Both the position numbers and the translations under genes were made by a program. Positions 51,196-59,863 of a stretch of DNA of 64,000 bases are shown in pieces; position 1 is the stretch's first letter; the number at the start of each line of letters is the position of its first letter. Where the stretch lies: the NCBI RefSeq assembly GCF_014692515.1, contig NZ_JACOIK010000001.1, positions 496,001 through 560,000 on the forward strand, given 5' to 3'. The notes under the pieces were generated by a model. The model was not told the origin of the DNA and searched no databases. It saw nothing but the letters and a program-made list of their open reading frames with translations. Source of the DNA: Sphingobacterium micropteri (GTDB lineage Bacteria > Bacteroidota > Bacteroidia > Sphingobacteriales > Sphingobacteriaceae).

Positions 51196-52548
51196 ATGAC
51201 ACGAAAAATATCCTATTATATTGTATTATTCTTCATTTTGTTCGTTATAGAGGTTCCCATAGGATATGCACAAGTAACATTACAGGAGGCCGTAGAGACA
51301 ACATTAGAACGTAATCTACAAATTAAACAAGCCGAATTTGGGTATCAGATCAGTGAGCAGAATCTTTATCAATCGAAATCGGAATTGTATCCGAATTTGA
51401 GTGTTGGTGTTAGCAATACTTATAATTATGGTTTGACGTTTGATCAAACTTCGGGGCAATTGATTCGGGGGAATGATTGGACAACGAGTGCGGGCGGACA
51501 GTTGTCTTCCAGTGTAGCGATATTTCAGGGCTTTCAAAAAGTCAACCAAATCAAAGCGAATAAAATCCAACTCGCTGTTGATGCCACGGAAGTGGAGAAA
51601 GTCAAAAATGATTTGATATTGTCCGTCGTAACGAACTATCTGGAAGCCATTACGAATGGTGAATTATTTGAAGCTGCCGCACAACAGGTTAAACTTTCTC
51701 GCGAACAATTGCGGCAGGATAGTATCCAGTTCCAAGTCGGAAACAAAACATTAGCCGATTTGGCGCAAGCCGAAAACCAAGTGGCGACGGATGAACTGAA
51801 CATTATGTCGTCTGAAAATGCCTATGAATTATCATTGCTCAATTTGAAACAATTGATGGAACTGTCTCCCGACACAACTTTTACGCTGGAAAGACCTAGT
51901 ATTGCCGATATTATGGCTGAATATGCGATTACTTCTTTCGATGATGTGTTTAAGAAAGCGTTGCTGACCCAGCCCGCTATCGAACAGGCCAGCTACTATA
52001 AGGAATTGGCACTCAAAAATATTGATATTGCGAAAGGCGCTTATTACCCTTCGCTAAGTCTAAATGCAGGATACGGAACAAATTATTCCTCTAGAGCAAC
52101 AGACATTATTACGGGAGAACAAATGAAGTTTTATAACCAGATTAATGAAAATAAGTCTTTTCAAGGAGGAATCAGTCTGCAAGTCCCGATCTTTAATAAC
52201 AACCGGACAAAAGTAGCGGTAAATAAAGCAAAGATAGGCTATTTACAAGCGGAAAATGAAGAAGCACTGGCACGCAGAAATCTGGAAAAAACTATTGCAC
52301 AGGCTATTTTGGATTTAAGATCTGCCAATAAGCAGTATTTCGCTTCCCAGGTAGCCTTCAATACATCGAAAGTAGCCTATGAAACAATTAAGGAGCGTTA
52401 TGATGTGGGCATGGCCAATTCGATGGAAATGTTTACCGCACAAACAAATATGAATAGTGCAGAATTTGAAATGATCCGTCGTAAATACGAAATGGTATTT
52501 CGTGGAAAGGTCATTGATTATTATATCGGAAACCCTATAACTTTTTAA
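51196..52548 (+). CDS. TolC-family outer-membrane efflux protein
   Basis: A 450-residue outer-membrane channel. Signal peptide to IGYAQV, then paired TolC repeats: VTLQEAVETTLERNLQIKQA starts the first helical hairpin, SFDDVFKKALLTQPAIEQAS the second, each followed by membrane beta-strands (ELYPNLSVGVSNTYNYG). It is followed after 10 bases by a HlyD-type adaptor gene. Confidence 0.93.
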   Translation: MTRKISYYIVLFFILFVIEVPIGYAQVTLQEAVETTLERNLQIKQAEFGYQISEQNLYQSKSELYPNLSVGVSNTYNYGLTFDQTSGQLIRGNDWTTSAGGQLSSSVAIFQGFQKVNQIKANKIQLAVDATEVEKVKNDLILSVVTNYLEAITNGELFEAAAQQVKLSREQLRQDSIQFQVGNKTLADLAQAENQVATDELNIMSSENAYELSLLNLKQLMELSPDTTFTLERPSIADIMAEYAITSFDDVFKKALLTQPAIEQASYYKELALKNIDIAKGAYYPSLSLNAGYGTNYSSRATDIITGEQMKFYNQINENKSFQGGISLQVPIFNNNRTKVAVNKAKIGYLQAENEEALARRNLEKTIAQAILDLRSANKQYFASQVAFNTSKVAYETIKERYDVGMANSMEMFTAQTNMNSAEFEMIRRKYEMVFRGKVIDYYIGNPITF

Positions 52549-52558
52549 CTATATCTTC

Positions 52559-53872
52559 ATGGCAAAGAAAAAGAGCAACCTTCCTAAAATATTGGTCATC
52601 TCTGCAGTAGTAATCTTGATATTCGTGGTATTAGGCAGTAAGTTCGGTTGGTTTGGTGACGGAGGCGTGCAACAAGTCGCAGTGGATGACGTAGCAGAGA
52701 GAACCATTTCGGAACTTGTTTCGGCGAGTGGAAAGGTTCAACCGGAATTCGAGGTGAAATTGAGTTCGGAAGTTTCGGGCGAGATTATAGAACTGAATGT
52801 CCGTGAAGGGCAGATTGTCAAAAAAGGAGATGTATTATGCCGTGTAAAACCCGATTTGTTACAATCTAGCTATGATCAAGTGGTAGCCATGGTTAGCCAA
52901 CAAAAAGCTAATTTAGCAGCATCACAACAGATGCTGAAGCAACAGGAGGCAAGCCTTATCAACGCGGAGGCTATCTATAACCGAAGTTTGGAACTCTTTA
53001 ATAAAAAAGTCATATCGGCATCAGAGATGGACAAAGCAAGAGCAGATTATGAAGTTGCACGTGCCACGGTGGAATCGCAGCGTCAGCAAGTCGAAGCTTC
53101 CCGGTTTGGCGTGAACCAGTCACAAGCGCAATTACAGGAAGCAGGAAATAGCTTGTCGCGTACCACCATATATGCGCCTTCGGACGGTGTTGTCTCTTTG
53201 CTGTCCATAGAACTTGGTGAGCGGGTCGTAGGGACAGCACAGATGGCGGGAACGGAAATTATGCGTATCGCCAATATGACCACGATGGAAGTGAATGTGG
53301 AAGTAAACGAAAATGATATTAACCGGGTAAGGGTGGGTAATGAGGCGACCATAGAGGTAGATGCTTTCCAAGGACGTAAGTTTAAAGGGCTTGTAACCGA
53401 AATTTCCAGTTCGTCTACTTCTGCAGGTTCCGAAACCGTAGCAACAACCGCCGAACAAGTGACAAATTTTAACGTGAAAGTGCGTATTGAGGCATCTTCT
53501 TATGAAGATCTGATAGATGATGATAATAAAAATTCTTCTCCTTTTAAACCGGGTTTGTCGGCAACCGTACAGATTCATACAAAATCGGATAAAGGTTTGG
53601 TCGTGCCTATTCAAGCAGTAACCGTTCGAGAGAATGCAAATAAAGCAGATTCGGTAGATAATGCTGCTGTAAAAGAGTATGTGTTTGTGTTGAATGGAGA
53701 TGTGGTTAACATGACGGAGGTAACAACCGGTATTCAAGACGATAATAACATTATTGTTAAATCGGGTTTAAAATCAGGCGATCGGGTCGTGTCAAGACCT
53801 TTCAATGCCATTTCTAAGATTTTGCAGGATGGTACGCGGGTAAAAGAAGTCGAGGCAAGTGCCCTAAATTAG
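52559..53872 (+). CDS. HlyD-family periplasmic adaptor (efflux membrane fusion protein)
   Basis: A 437-residue protein with an N-terminal membrane anchor (about 9-28), a lipoyl-like beta domain (VSGEIIELNVREGQIVKKGD), a coiled-coil hairpin at about 100-190, and beta-barrel domains (YAPSDGVVSLLSIELGERVV, PFKPGLSATVQIHTKS). This is the MacA/HlyD type that normally bridges an inner-membrane pump to TolC. No pump gene (ABC MacB-like or RND) follows; the next gene is a ComEA-like protein, so the pump is elsewhere or lost. Confidence 0.9.
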   Translation: MAKKKSNLPKILVISAVVILIFVVLGSKFGWFGDGGVQQVAVDDVAERTISELVSASGKVQPEFEVKLSSEVSGEIIELNVREGQIVKKGDVLCRVKPDLLQSSYDQVVAMVSQQKANLAASQQMLKQQEASLINAEAIYNRSLELFNKKVISASEMDKARADYEVARATVESQRQQVEASRFGVNQSQAQLQEAGNSLSRTTIYAPSDGVVSLLSIELGERVVGTAQMAGTEIMRIANMTTMEVNVEVNENDINRVRVGNEATIEVDAFQGRKFKGLVTEISSSSTSAGSETVATTAEQVTNFNVKVRIEASSYEDLIDDDNKNSSPFKPGLSATVQIHTKSDKGLVVPIQAVTVRENANKADSVDNAAVKEYVFVLNGDVVNMTEVTTGIQDDNNIIVKSGLKSGDRVVSRPFNAISKILQDGTRVKEVEASALN

Positions 53873-53890
53873 ACTTATTATATAATTAAA

Positions 53891-53953
53891 TAGTTAGAGT
53901 AGGTTAGAGAGTTAGATCTGTCTCACTTTCTAGCTTTTTAACTTTCTAACCTC
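53891..53953. repeat. Dispersed repeat, family 2 copy B
   Basis: GGTTAGAGAGTTAGATC then TGTCTCACTTTC, with a right arm ending TTTCTAACC that pairs with the GGTTAGA start. It shares the core with copy A at 45801-45852. It sits in the 94-base gap after the HlyD gene and could work as a terminator. Confidence 0.6.
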
Positions 53954-53966
53954 AAAATGTACATTT

Positions 53967-54878
53967 ATGAAAAGATTAGCCCTTCTTTTCGGAATGAGTG
54001 AGAACGAACGCAGAGGATTTCTGGTGTTATTGGTTCTTATCGGTCTGATAGGAGGTATACCTTTTGTATATAGCTTTTTTCGTCAGGTGGCTACCGATGA
54101 CATATTGGTCATATCCACTATCGCCGCGGCAGAACAAAAAGCGTTCGAGCTTAAAAAAACGTTTGAATCCAATGCGGAAGAAATACACGCATCCCATAAC
54201 CTAGCCGAAAAACCATCCTTTTCCTTTGACCCGAATAATTTACCTGCCGAGAAATGGAAAATGTTGGGATTTACCGAAAGGCAAATACAGGTCATTAAAA
54301 ATTATGAATCCAAAGGCGGACGTTTTCGTACAAAAGCGGATGTCGCTAAAATGTATGTTGTTTCTGATGAAGACTTTAAGCGATTAGAACCTTATATTCT
54401 CTTACCCGAAACCCTTCCTGCTCAACCGCGTCAAGTTGCTTTTTCCCCAGAGAAAGCTCCAGAGCCGTCAACAAGGAAATTATGGATTGACTTATCCACA
54501 GCTGATACGACAACGTTGAAAGAAATTCAGGGTATCGGTTCGGTACTGGCTTCGCGCATTGTCAAATTTCGAGATGCACTGGGCGGTTTTCATCGCGTTG
54601 ATCAAGTAAAAGAGGTGTACGGTGTTTCCGAAGAACAATTCCTAAAAATGGAATCTTCGTTGACATTGGGTGATAATGCTGTTGAGAAATTGGCGATAAA
54701 TCAGTTGTCGGTAGATAAGCTCGCACAGCATCCTTATATTTCCCGTAAAGAGGCTACGCATATTGTACGTTATCGGGAGCAGCATGGGGCTTTTGGCTCG
54801 TTGGCGGATTTAGAAGAGATGTATGCATTAAATGATGATTTTTTACGTAAAATTGCACCTTATTTAGATTTTAATTGA
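53967..54878 (+). CDS. ComEA-like helix-hairpin-helix protein
   Basis: A 303-residue protein with one N-terminal transmembrane helix (about 18-38, FLVLLVLIGLIGGIPFVYSF) and three helix-hairpin-helix units: KMLGFTERQIQVIKNYESKG, TLKEIQGIGSVLASRIVKFR and KLAQHPYISRKEATHIVRYR. This fits the ComEA/competence DNA-binding group, in which a tethered HhH domain binds DNA outside the membrane; DNA uptake itself is unproven here. Its stop overlaps an upstream TTG of the apt frame, and the apt ATG is 5 bases away. Confidence 0.85.
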   Translation: MKRLALLFGMSENERRGFLVLLVLIGLIGGIPFVYSFFRQVATDDILVISTIAAAEQKAFELKKTFESNAEEIHASHNLAEKPSFSFDPNNLPAEKWKMLGFTERQIQVIKNYESKGGRFRTKADVAKMYVVSDEDFKRLEPYILLPETLPAQPRQVAFSPEKAPEPSTRKLWIDLSTADTTTLKEIQGIGSVLASRIVKFRDALGGFHRVDQVKEVYGVSEEQFLKMESSLTLGDNAVEKLAINQLSVDKLAQHPYISRKEATHIVRYREQHGAFGSLADLEEMYALNDDFLRKIAPYLDFN

Positions 54879-54883
54879 AAAGC

Positions 54884-55417
54884 ATGCTAGAAGAACGTCT
54901 TAAATCCGTAATTCGGGATATTCCCGATTTTCCGCAACGGGGCATAGTCTTTAAAGATATTACACCTATTTTAAAAGATCAGCAACTCTGTAGTGAGATT
55001 GTCGATCAATTGGTAGCGCATTTACAAGGTACGAAAATCGATGCCATAGCAGGGATAGAAAGCCGTGGCTTTTTATTCGGTATGCTCCTCGCAAACAGGC
55101 TGAATATTCCTTTTATTCCTATTCGAAAGCAGGGAAAGTTACCTTTTAAAACAATATCGGAATCTTATAAGCTCGAATACGGACAGGCAACTATCGAGGT
55201 ACATGAAGATGCGTTTGCTCCAGGAAGTAAGGTGTTGATCCATGACGATTTGCTGGCCACAGGAGGGACCGTCGTAGCGGCTTCTAAGCTATTGGAAAAA
55301 CTGGGAGCGGATATTGTCGGCTATACGTTTATCATTAGCCTAGACTTCTTGCAGAGCCAGGGACGTTTGACACGCTTTACGGACCGGGTGATTTCGCTGG
55401 TGCGGTTTGATGCTTAA
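54884..55417 (+). CDS. apt: Adenine phosphoribosyltransferase
   Basis: Purine salvage enzyme making AMP from adenine and PRPP, 177 residues. It shows RDIPDFPQRGIVFKDITPIL at the N terminus, the AGIESRGFLFG loop and the PRPP-binding motif VLIHDDLLATGGTVVAASKL. The ATG at 54884 is used; an in-frame TTG at 54875 would overlap the comEA-like stop. Its 3' end overlaps the convergent lipoprotein gene by 41 bases. Confidence 0.96.
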   Translation: MLEERLKSVIRDIPDFPQRGIVFKDITPILKDQQLCSEIVDQLVAHLQGTKIDAIAGIESRGFLFGMLLANRLNIPFIPIRKQGKLPFKTISESYKLEYGQATIEVHEDAFAPGSKVLIHDDLLATGGTVVAASKLLEKLGADIVGYTFIISLDFLQSQGRLTRFTDRVISLVRFDA

Positions 55418-55976
55418 ATAAGCCCTCAATGTGGTAATACTTGTCACCTAGAATCAATACAGACTGCTGTTTTTCCAGACTATATCCTTTACCCTTGGCA
55501 TAATGAAGTGTTTCATGGGTTTCATACAATGAATTTTGAATGTTTCGTTGTATACGAAATGCCGTGGGCTCTCCATGCTCACTGTACTCAATTTCAACAA
55601 GTGCGATATCAATTTTTGGATCTGATGAGGTTATTTTGATTTTATTAGCGGTGCTATCTTTCGTCAAGATGCCCGCGTATACAGGTTTGTTTAGGTCTAC
55701 CGAGACAAAACTGGAAAGTTCATTTTCCCAATCGGTGATTTGTATTTCTTTGGTTTCGGACAGACTGTCCTTGACCACCGTTTTGTCTACAACCGGTTTT
55801 TCCTGCATCAATCGTGCTATTTCCGTTTTAAAGTAATCCGGGATATCGAAATAGGTCTCCCTTGTTACATTTCCGTCTCCGGGATTGGGAGTGCATGATA
55901 AGCATAAAGCAGTAACAGCTGTTGCTATTACTGCTTTATAATATGTATTTCTGTTTCTATACCAATACATCACCAC
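55377..55976 (-). CDS. Putative lipoprotein, unknown function
   Basis: A 199-residue protein with a signal peptide and lipobox (LCLSC). The mature part starts TPNPGDGNVTRETYFDIPDY followed by FKTEIARLMQEKPVVDKTVV and has beta-rich later sections (IDIALVEIEYSEHGEPTAF). Not a named family to my knowledge. The start overlaps the end of gpmI by up to 20 bases on the same strand (Met at 55976 or 55970), so it is probably transcribed with gpmI. The C terminus overlaps apt by 41 bases. Confidence 0.7.
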   Translation of the reverse strand: MVMYWYRNRNTYYKAVIATAVTALCLSCTPNPGDGNVTRETYFDIPDYFKTEIARLMQEKPVVDKTVVKDSLSETKEIQITDWENELSSFVSVDLNKPVYAGILTKDSTANKIKITSSDPKIDIALVEIEYSEHGEPTAFRIQRNIQNSLYETHETLHYAKGKGYSLEKQQSVLILGDKYYHIEGLFKHQTAPAKSPGP

Positions 55977-57492
55977 CCATATCTGCTGGAATATCGGCCT
56001 TTAATAATTTTAATACGGTGGGCGCAATGTCGCCCAATTTTCCGTCTTTAATTTGCTGATAATCTTTATCTATTAAAATACAAGGTACGAGGTTGGTGGT
56101 ATGGGCCGTATTTACAGAACCGTCTTCATTAATCATGAATTCGGAGTTCCCATGATCGGCTAGGATAATAAAAGAATAACCGTTTTCTAATCCTGTTTCT
56201 ACTACTTTTTTCGTGCAGCTATCTACTGTTTCTACCGCCTTTACAACCGCTTCGAAAACGCCAGTGTGTCCGACCATATCGGGGTTGGCAAAGTTTAAAC
56301 AGATAAAATCCGGTTTGTTTTCTGTTATATCATTGCAGATTGCCGTCGTAATACCTTCCGCACTCATTTCAGGCTGAAGATCATACGTCGCTACTTTCGG
56401 AGAAGGAATAAGCAATCGACGTTCACCCGGGAACTCTTCTTCGCGTCCTCCGGAAAAGAAAAAAGTAACGTGTGGGTACTTCTCTGTTTCTGCAATACGA
56501 ACTTGCGTTTTGTTTTGAAGGCTTAATACTTCCCCCAAGGTATTCGTCAAGTTCTCTTTTTGAAATACGACGTGTACATTTTTAAATGTCTCGTCATAGG
56601 AAGTCATCGTTACATAATATAACGACAACGGATGCATATCGTATTTAGGGAAATCTTGTTGTGTCAATGCAATGGTGATCTCACGACCCCGGTCGGTACG
56701 GAAATTATAACAGAATACAACATCACCCTCTTGAATGGTAGCCAGCGGTTTCCCATCCTTATCTGTGACGACAATGGGTTTAATAAATTCGTCGGTAATG
56801 CCATCGTTATACGATGCTTTTATCGCTTGTTTTACATCTGTCGTCGGATTACCCGTCCCTTTGGTTAGTAAATCATAGGTTTCCTTGACACGTTCCCAGC
56901 GGTTATCTCTGTCCATGGCATAATAGCGTCCGATAGCACTTGCGATGGTTCCGGTGGAGTGTGTTAAATGGTTTTGTAGATCTTCTATATAACCTAGTCC
57001 GCCTTTAGGGTCGGTATCGCGTCCATCCATAAAAGCATGGATAAATACTTGATCTTGCTGAAGTCCGTTTTGCTGTGCAGCATCACAAAGTGCTTTCAAA
57101 TGATCAATATGTGCGTGTACACCGCCGTCGGACAATAATCCGATAAAGTGTACCTTTTTTCCTTCGGCTTTAGCATATTCAAAAGCCTCTTTGATGACGG
57201 TGTTAGCATTGAAATCTCCTTCATTAGCGGCTTTGTTTATACGCCCAAGTTCTTGATAGACCGTACGACCGGCACCAAGGTTCATGTGACCTACTTCTGA
57301 ATTCCCCATTTGTCCCTCTGGAAGCCCTACCGCTTCTCCTGAAGCTTCTAAACGGGAATTTGGATAAGTGGCTAATAAATGATCTAAAAAAGGCGTTTTT
57401 GCTGCGCGTACAGCGTTTGAATTATCATCTTTGCCGTAGCCTAAACCATCTAAGATTAGTAATGCTACTCTTTTGTTTTCTAAATTGCTCAC
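55957..57492 (-). CDS. gpmI: 2,3-bisphosphoglycerate-independent phosphoglycerate mutase
   Basis: Glycolytic enzyme interconverting 3- and 2-phosphoglycerate, 511 residues (family length about 510). The alkaline-phosphatase fold metal and Ser motifs are present: LLILDGLGYG with the first Asp, GQMGNSEVGHMNLGAGR with the phospho-serine, HAFMDGRDTDPKGG, and LNFANPDMVGHTG and ADHGNSE near the end. All manganese ligands appear intact. Confidence 0.97.
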   Translation of the reverse strand: MSNLENKRVALLILDGLGYGKDDNSNAVRAAKTPFLDHLLATYPNSRLEASGEAVGLPEGQMGNSEVGHMNLGAGRTVYQELGRINKAANEGDFNANTVIKEAFEYAKAEGKKVHFIGLLSDGGVHAHIDHLKALCDAAQQNGLQQDQVFIHAFMDGRDTDPKGGLGYIEDLQNHLTHSTGTIASAIGRYYAMDRDNRWERVKETYDLLTKGTGNPTTDVKQAIKASYNDGITDEFIKPIVVTDKDGKPLATIQEGDVVFCYNFRTDRGREITIALTQQDFPKYDMHPLSLYYVTMTSYDETFKNVHVVFQKENLTNTLGEVLSLQNKTQVRIAETEKYPHVTFFFSGGREEEFPGERRLLIPSPKVATYDLQPEMSAEGITTAICNDITENKPDFICLNFANPDMVGHTGVFEAVVKAVETVDSCTKKVVETGLENGYSFIILADHGNSEFMINEDGSVNTAHTTNLVPCILIDKDYQQIKDGKLGDIAPTVLKLLKADIPADMGGDVLV

Positions 57493-57673
57493 TTTACAAA
57501 TTTACATAAAATGCATTGGACTCACCAATACCAAACTCAATAAACTGAATTTTCTTTAGAAGCTATTGCTCCCCTGAAACTATGGGTAACTATATGACGG
57601 TCAAGATCAATTTAGATACCCGTTAGTTGGCATAGTTTTAGCGTGTTCCAGAAGAGAAATAGAAATAAGATTT

Positions 57674-58084
57674 ATGAAATATTATAAAGAGGTGTTTAAG
57701 TATGCGGTGTTGGTTTTATGGTGCATGATGGGTATGTTAGCATTTGCAATGAATACTTCTTTTGACGATGCGGTAAAGAATGCATCAGCAGCTATAAAAG
57801 AAGGAAATGCGAAAAAATTGAGTGCTATTTTTGATAACAGTGTCAATCTTTCCGTCAAGCAAGATGAGGGAGCTTTTACAAAATTTCAAGCTGAGCTGCT
57901 ATTGAATGATTTTTTTCAAACGAATAAAGTAGATGGATTGAAAGAGGAACAGCGCGCCAATACTTCAACCACGTCGTTTGTTGTCTTTTCATTGAAAGCC
58001 AATGCAAAAAACTATCGGGTATTTATAAAATTTGTACAGGCTAACAATAAGGATTTTAAGATTGCCGAGATACGAATTGAGTAG
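57674..58084 (+). CDS. DUF4783 family exported protein
   Basis: A 136-residue secreted protein with a signal peptide (ALVLWCMMGMLAFA) and a small NTF2-like fold: FDDAVKNASAAIKEGNAKKL, then LSAIFDNSVNLSVKQDEGAF and FAELLLNDFF-like helix, ending in FKIAEIRIE. DUF4783 genes lie upstream of nadC or plsY in many Bacteroidota, as here, but the function is unknown. Confidence 0.8.
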   Translation: MKYYKEVFKYAVLVLWCMMGMLAFAMNTSFDDAVKNASAAIKEGNAKKLSAIFDNSVNLSVKQDEGAFTKFQAELLLNDFFQTNKVDGLKEEQRANTSTTSFVVFSLKANAKNYRVFIKFVQANNKDFKIAEIRIE

Positions 58085-58101
58085 CGACAGACTGTTAAAA
58101 A

Positions 58102-58135
58102 TTGACATAGGATTTTATAATAAAATATATTTTTG
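58102..58135 (+). promoter_or_regulatory. Promoter of nadC
   Basis: TATTTTTG (58128-58135) matches TAnnTTTG, with TTG at 58102-58104 about 23 bases upstream as a possible -33 element. The ATG is 31 bases after the -7 box. Confidence 0.45.
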
Positions 58136-58166
58136 TCATCTTCGCTTATTAATTTAATTCGAATAA

Positions 58167-59021
58167 ATGGCGGTAGAGTTGAGTAAACTGGAGCAGTTTG
58201 TGGCGTTAGCACTGCAAGAAGATGTAGGAGATGGCGACCATACTTCCTTATCCACTATTCAAGAAAACGTACGGGGAGAAGCAAAACTGCTTGTAAAAGA
58301 TACAGGTGTTCTTGCAGGTGTTACCGTGGCGGTAGCAATTTTTAATATTATAGATCCAAATTTAAAGATTAATGTGCTATTGGAAGATGGGGCAGAAGTC
58401 AAATCTGGAGATATAGCTTTTTTTGTGCAAGGTAGCGTGCACAGCATCTTAAAAGCGGAACGATTGGTATTGAACGTCATGCAGCGCATGTCGGGAATTG
58501 CTAGCCGGACCAATCTCTACGCTAAGCAATTAGAAGGAACGAAGGCGAAAGTCTTAGATACCCGTAAAACCACGCCGTTATTACGCTTTTTGGAGAAAGA
58601 AGCAGTGCATATCGGGGGAGGGGCTAACCATCGGATTGGACTCTATGATATGATGCTTATCAAAGATAATCACGTAGACTATGCCGGCGGTATTTCCAAT
58701 GCGCTAACGCGTGCCCAAGCTTACCGAACGGAGAATAGGTTGTCTATTCCTATCGAAATAGAAGTGCGGAGTTTTCAAGAACTGGAAGAAGTATTGGCCA
58801 ATGAATATGTGGACCGGGTGATGTTTGATAATTTTACGCCAAAGGAAGTAGAGAAGGCCGTAGAGCTTGTGGGAGGACGTTTGGTGACGGAGGCTTCTGG
58901 GGGAATTACCTTGGAAACTATTCGCGATTATGCCTTGGCCGGCGTAGATTATATTTCGGTGGGCGCATTAACACATTCTGTAAAAAGTTTGGATTTAAGC
59001 TTAAAAGCTAAAATTGTATAG
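58167..59021 (+). CDS. nadC: Nicotinate-nucleotide pyrophosphorylase (carboxylating)
   Basis: Quinolinate phosphoribosyltransferase of NAD synthesis, 284 residues. Motifs seen: EDVGDGDHTSL at the N terminus, LNVMQRMSGIASRT, the DTRKTTPLLRFLEKEAV quinolinate-binding stretch, IGGGANHRIGLYDMMLIKDN with the catalytic Lys and Asp, and EASGGITLETI near the end. Only NadC is encoded; nadA and nadB are not in the window. plsY follows. Confidence 0.97.
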   Translation: MAVELSKLEQFVALALQEDVGDGDHTSLSTIQENVRGEAKLLVKDTGVLAGVTVAVAIFNIIDPNLKINVLLEDGAEVKSGDIAFFVQGSVHSILKAERLVLNVMQRMSGIASRTNLYAKQLEGTKAKVLDTRKTTPLLRFLEKEAVHIGGGANHRIGLYDMMLIKDNHVDYAGGISNALTRAQAYRTENRLSIPIEIEVRSFQELEEVLANEYVDRVMFDNFTPKEVEKAVELVGGRLVTEASGGITLETIRDYALAGVDYISVGALTHSVKSLDLSLKAKIV

Positions 59022-59048
59022 TTATCTTTAGGAAGCTTAAATTAATAT

Positions 59049-59696
59049 ATGATTTCGATTTATCTAATAGGCATAGTTATCTTAGCTTATCTATTTGGCT
59101 CCATCCCATCCGCGGTGTGGTTTGGTGAGGCTTTCTATGGGGTAGATGTGCGGGAGTATGGAAGTGGGAATGCAGGAGCGACGAATACCTTTCGGGTATT
59201 AGGTAAAAGAGCCGGGTCGATTGTCATGTTTGTCGATATATTCAAAGGCTGGACAGCCACCAATTTACCTTTTCTTTTAGATGCTACTGTTGTTGGTATA
59301 CCTAGTTCTATGCAATTTGTAAACTTCCAATTAGCACTAGGCGTTATTGCCGTATTGGGACATCTTTTTCCCATTTTTGCGGGATTTCGGGGCGGTAAAG
59401 GCGTAGCGACGCTATTCGGGATGGTCATTGCCATTCATCCGGAAGCAGCGCTATGTTGTGTAACAGTATTTTTGTTGACATTGCTCATCACACACTATGT
59501 ATCGCTTAGTTCCATATTAGCAGGTTTTACCTTTCCTTTTAGTATTGCATTTGTTTTTCACACATCTGTTCCGGCCGTGTTACTCTATGGGATAGCCATC
59601 TGTGCGTTGATATTGGTCACCCATCAAAAAAACATTGAAAGGCTTTTGAAGGGACATGAATCCAAGATTTATTTGTTTAAGAAGAAGAAGGTGTAA
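59049..59696 (+). CDS. plsY: Glycerol-3-phosphate acyltransferase PlsY
   Basis: Membrane acyltransferase that moves acyl groups from acyl-phosphate to glycerol-3-phosphate, the first step of phospholipid synthesis. 215 residues with five hydrophobic segments. The PlsY motifs are present: LFGSIPSAVWFG, the YGSGNAGATNTFRVLGKRAG signature and FRGGKGVATLFGMVIAIHPE. It follows nadC by 27 bases. Confidence 0.96.
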   Translation: MISIYLIGIVILAYLFGSIPSAVWFGEAFYGVDVREYGSGNAGATNTFRVLGKRAGSIVMFVDIFKGWTATNLPFLLDATVVGIPSSMQFVNFQLALGVIAVLGHLFPIFAGFRGGKGVATLFGMVIAIHPEAALCCVTVFLLTLLITHYVSLSSILAGFTFPFSIAFVFHTSVPAVLLYGIAICALILVTHQKNIERLLKGHESKIYLFKKKKV

Positions 59697-59812
59697 GATT
59701 ATATCTTCCTTTTTTAGAAAAAAGGCGTGTTAAGGAGAGTTGGTGAAAGTGGAGGAGGATGACCGTATTTTGTAGCTGAAAAATGTCATATATTTAGCTT
59801 TTAGGCATAGGA

Positions 59813-59845
59813 TTTGTATTATATTATTTTTATCTGTTACGTTTG
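59813..59845 (+). promoter_or_regulatory. Promoter of the M48 peptidase gene
   Basis: TTTG (59813-59816) and TACGTTTG (59838-59845) are separated by 21 bases, a full match to the Bacteroidota -33/-7 layout. The start site would fall just before the first ATG (59858); the second ATG at 59864 is the better start. Confidence 0.6.
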
Positions 59846-59863
59846 TAGACAAACTAAATGATT

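Noticed and set aside
53132..53737. A 201-codon minus-strand frame inside the HlyD gene
   Set aside because: Shadow of a well-supported gene; low-complexity His/Tyr/Ile-rich product with no start signals.
59708..59725. CCTTTTTT-AG-AAAAAAGG as a terminator after plsY
   Set aside because: The loop is only two bases unless pairs open, and the stem is nearly all A-T; too weak to call.
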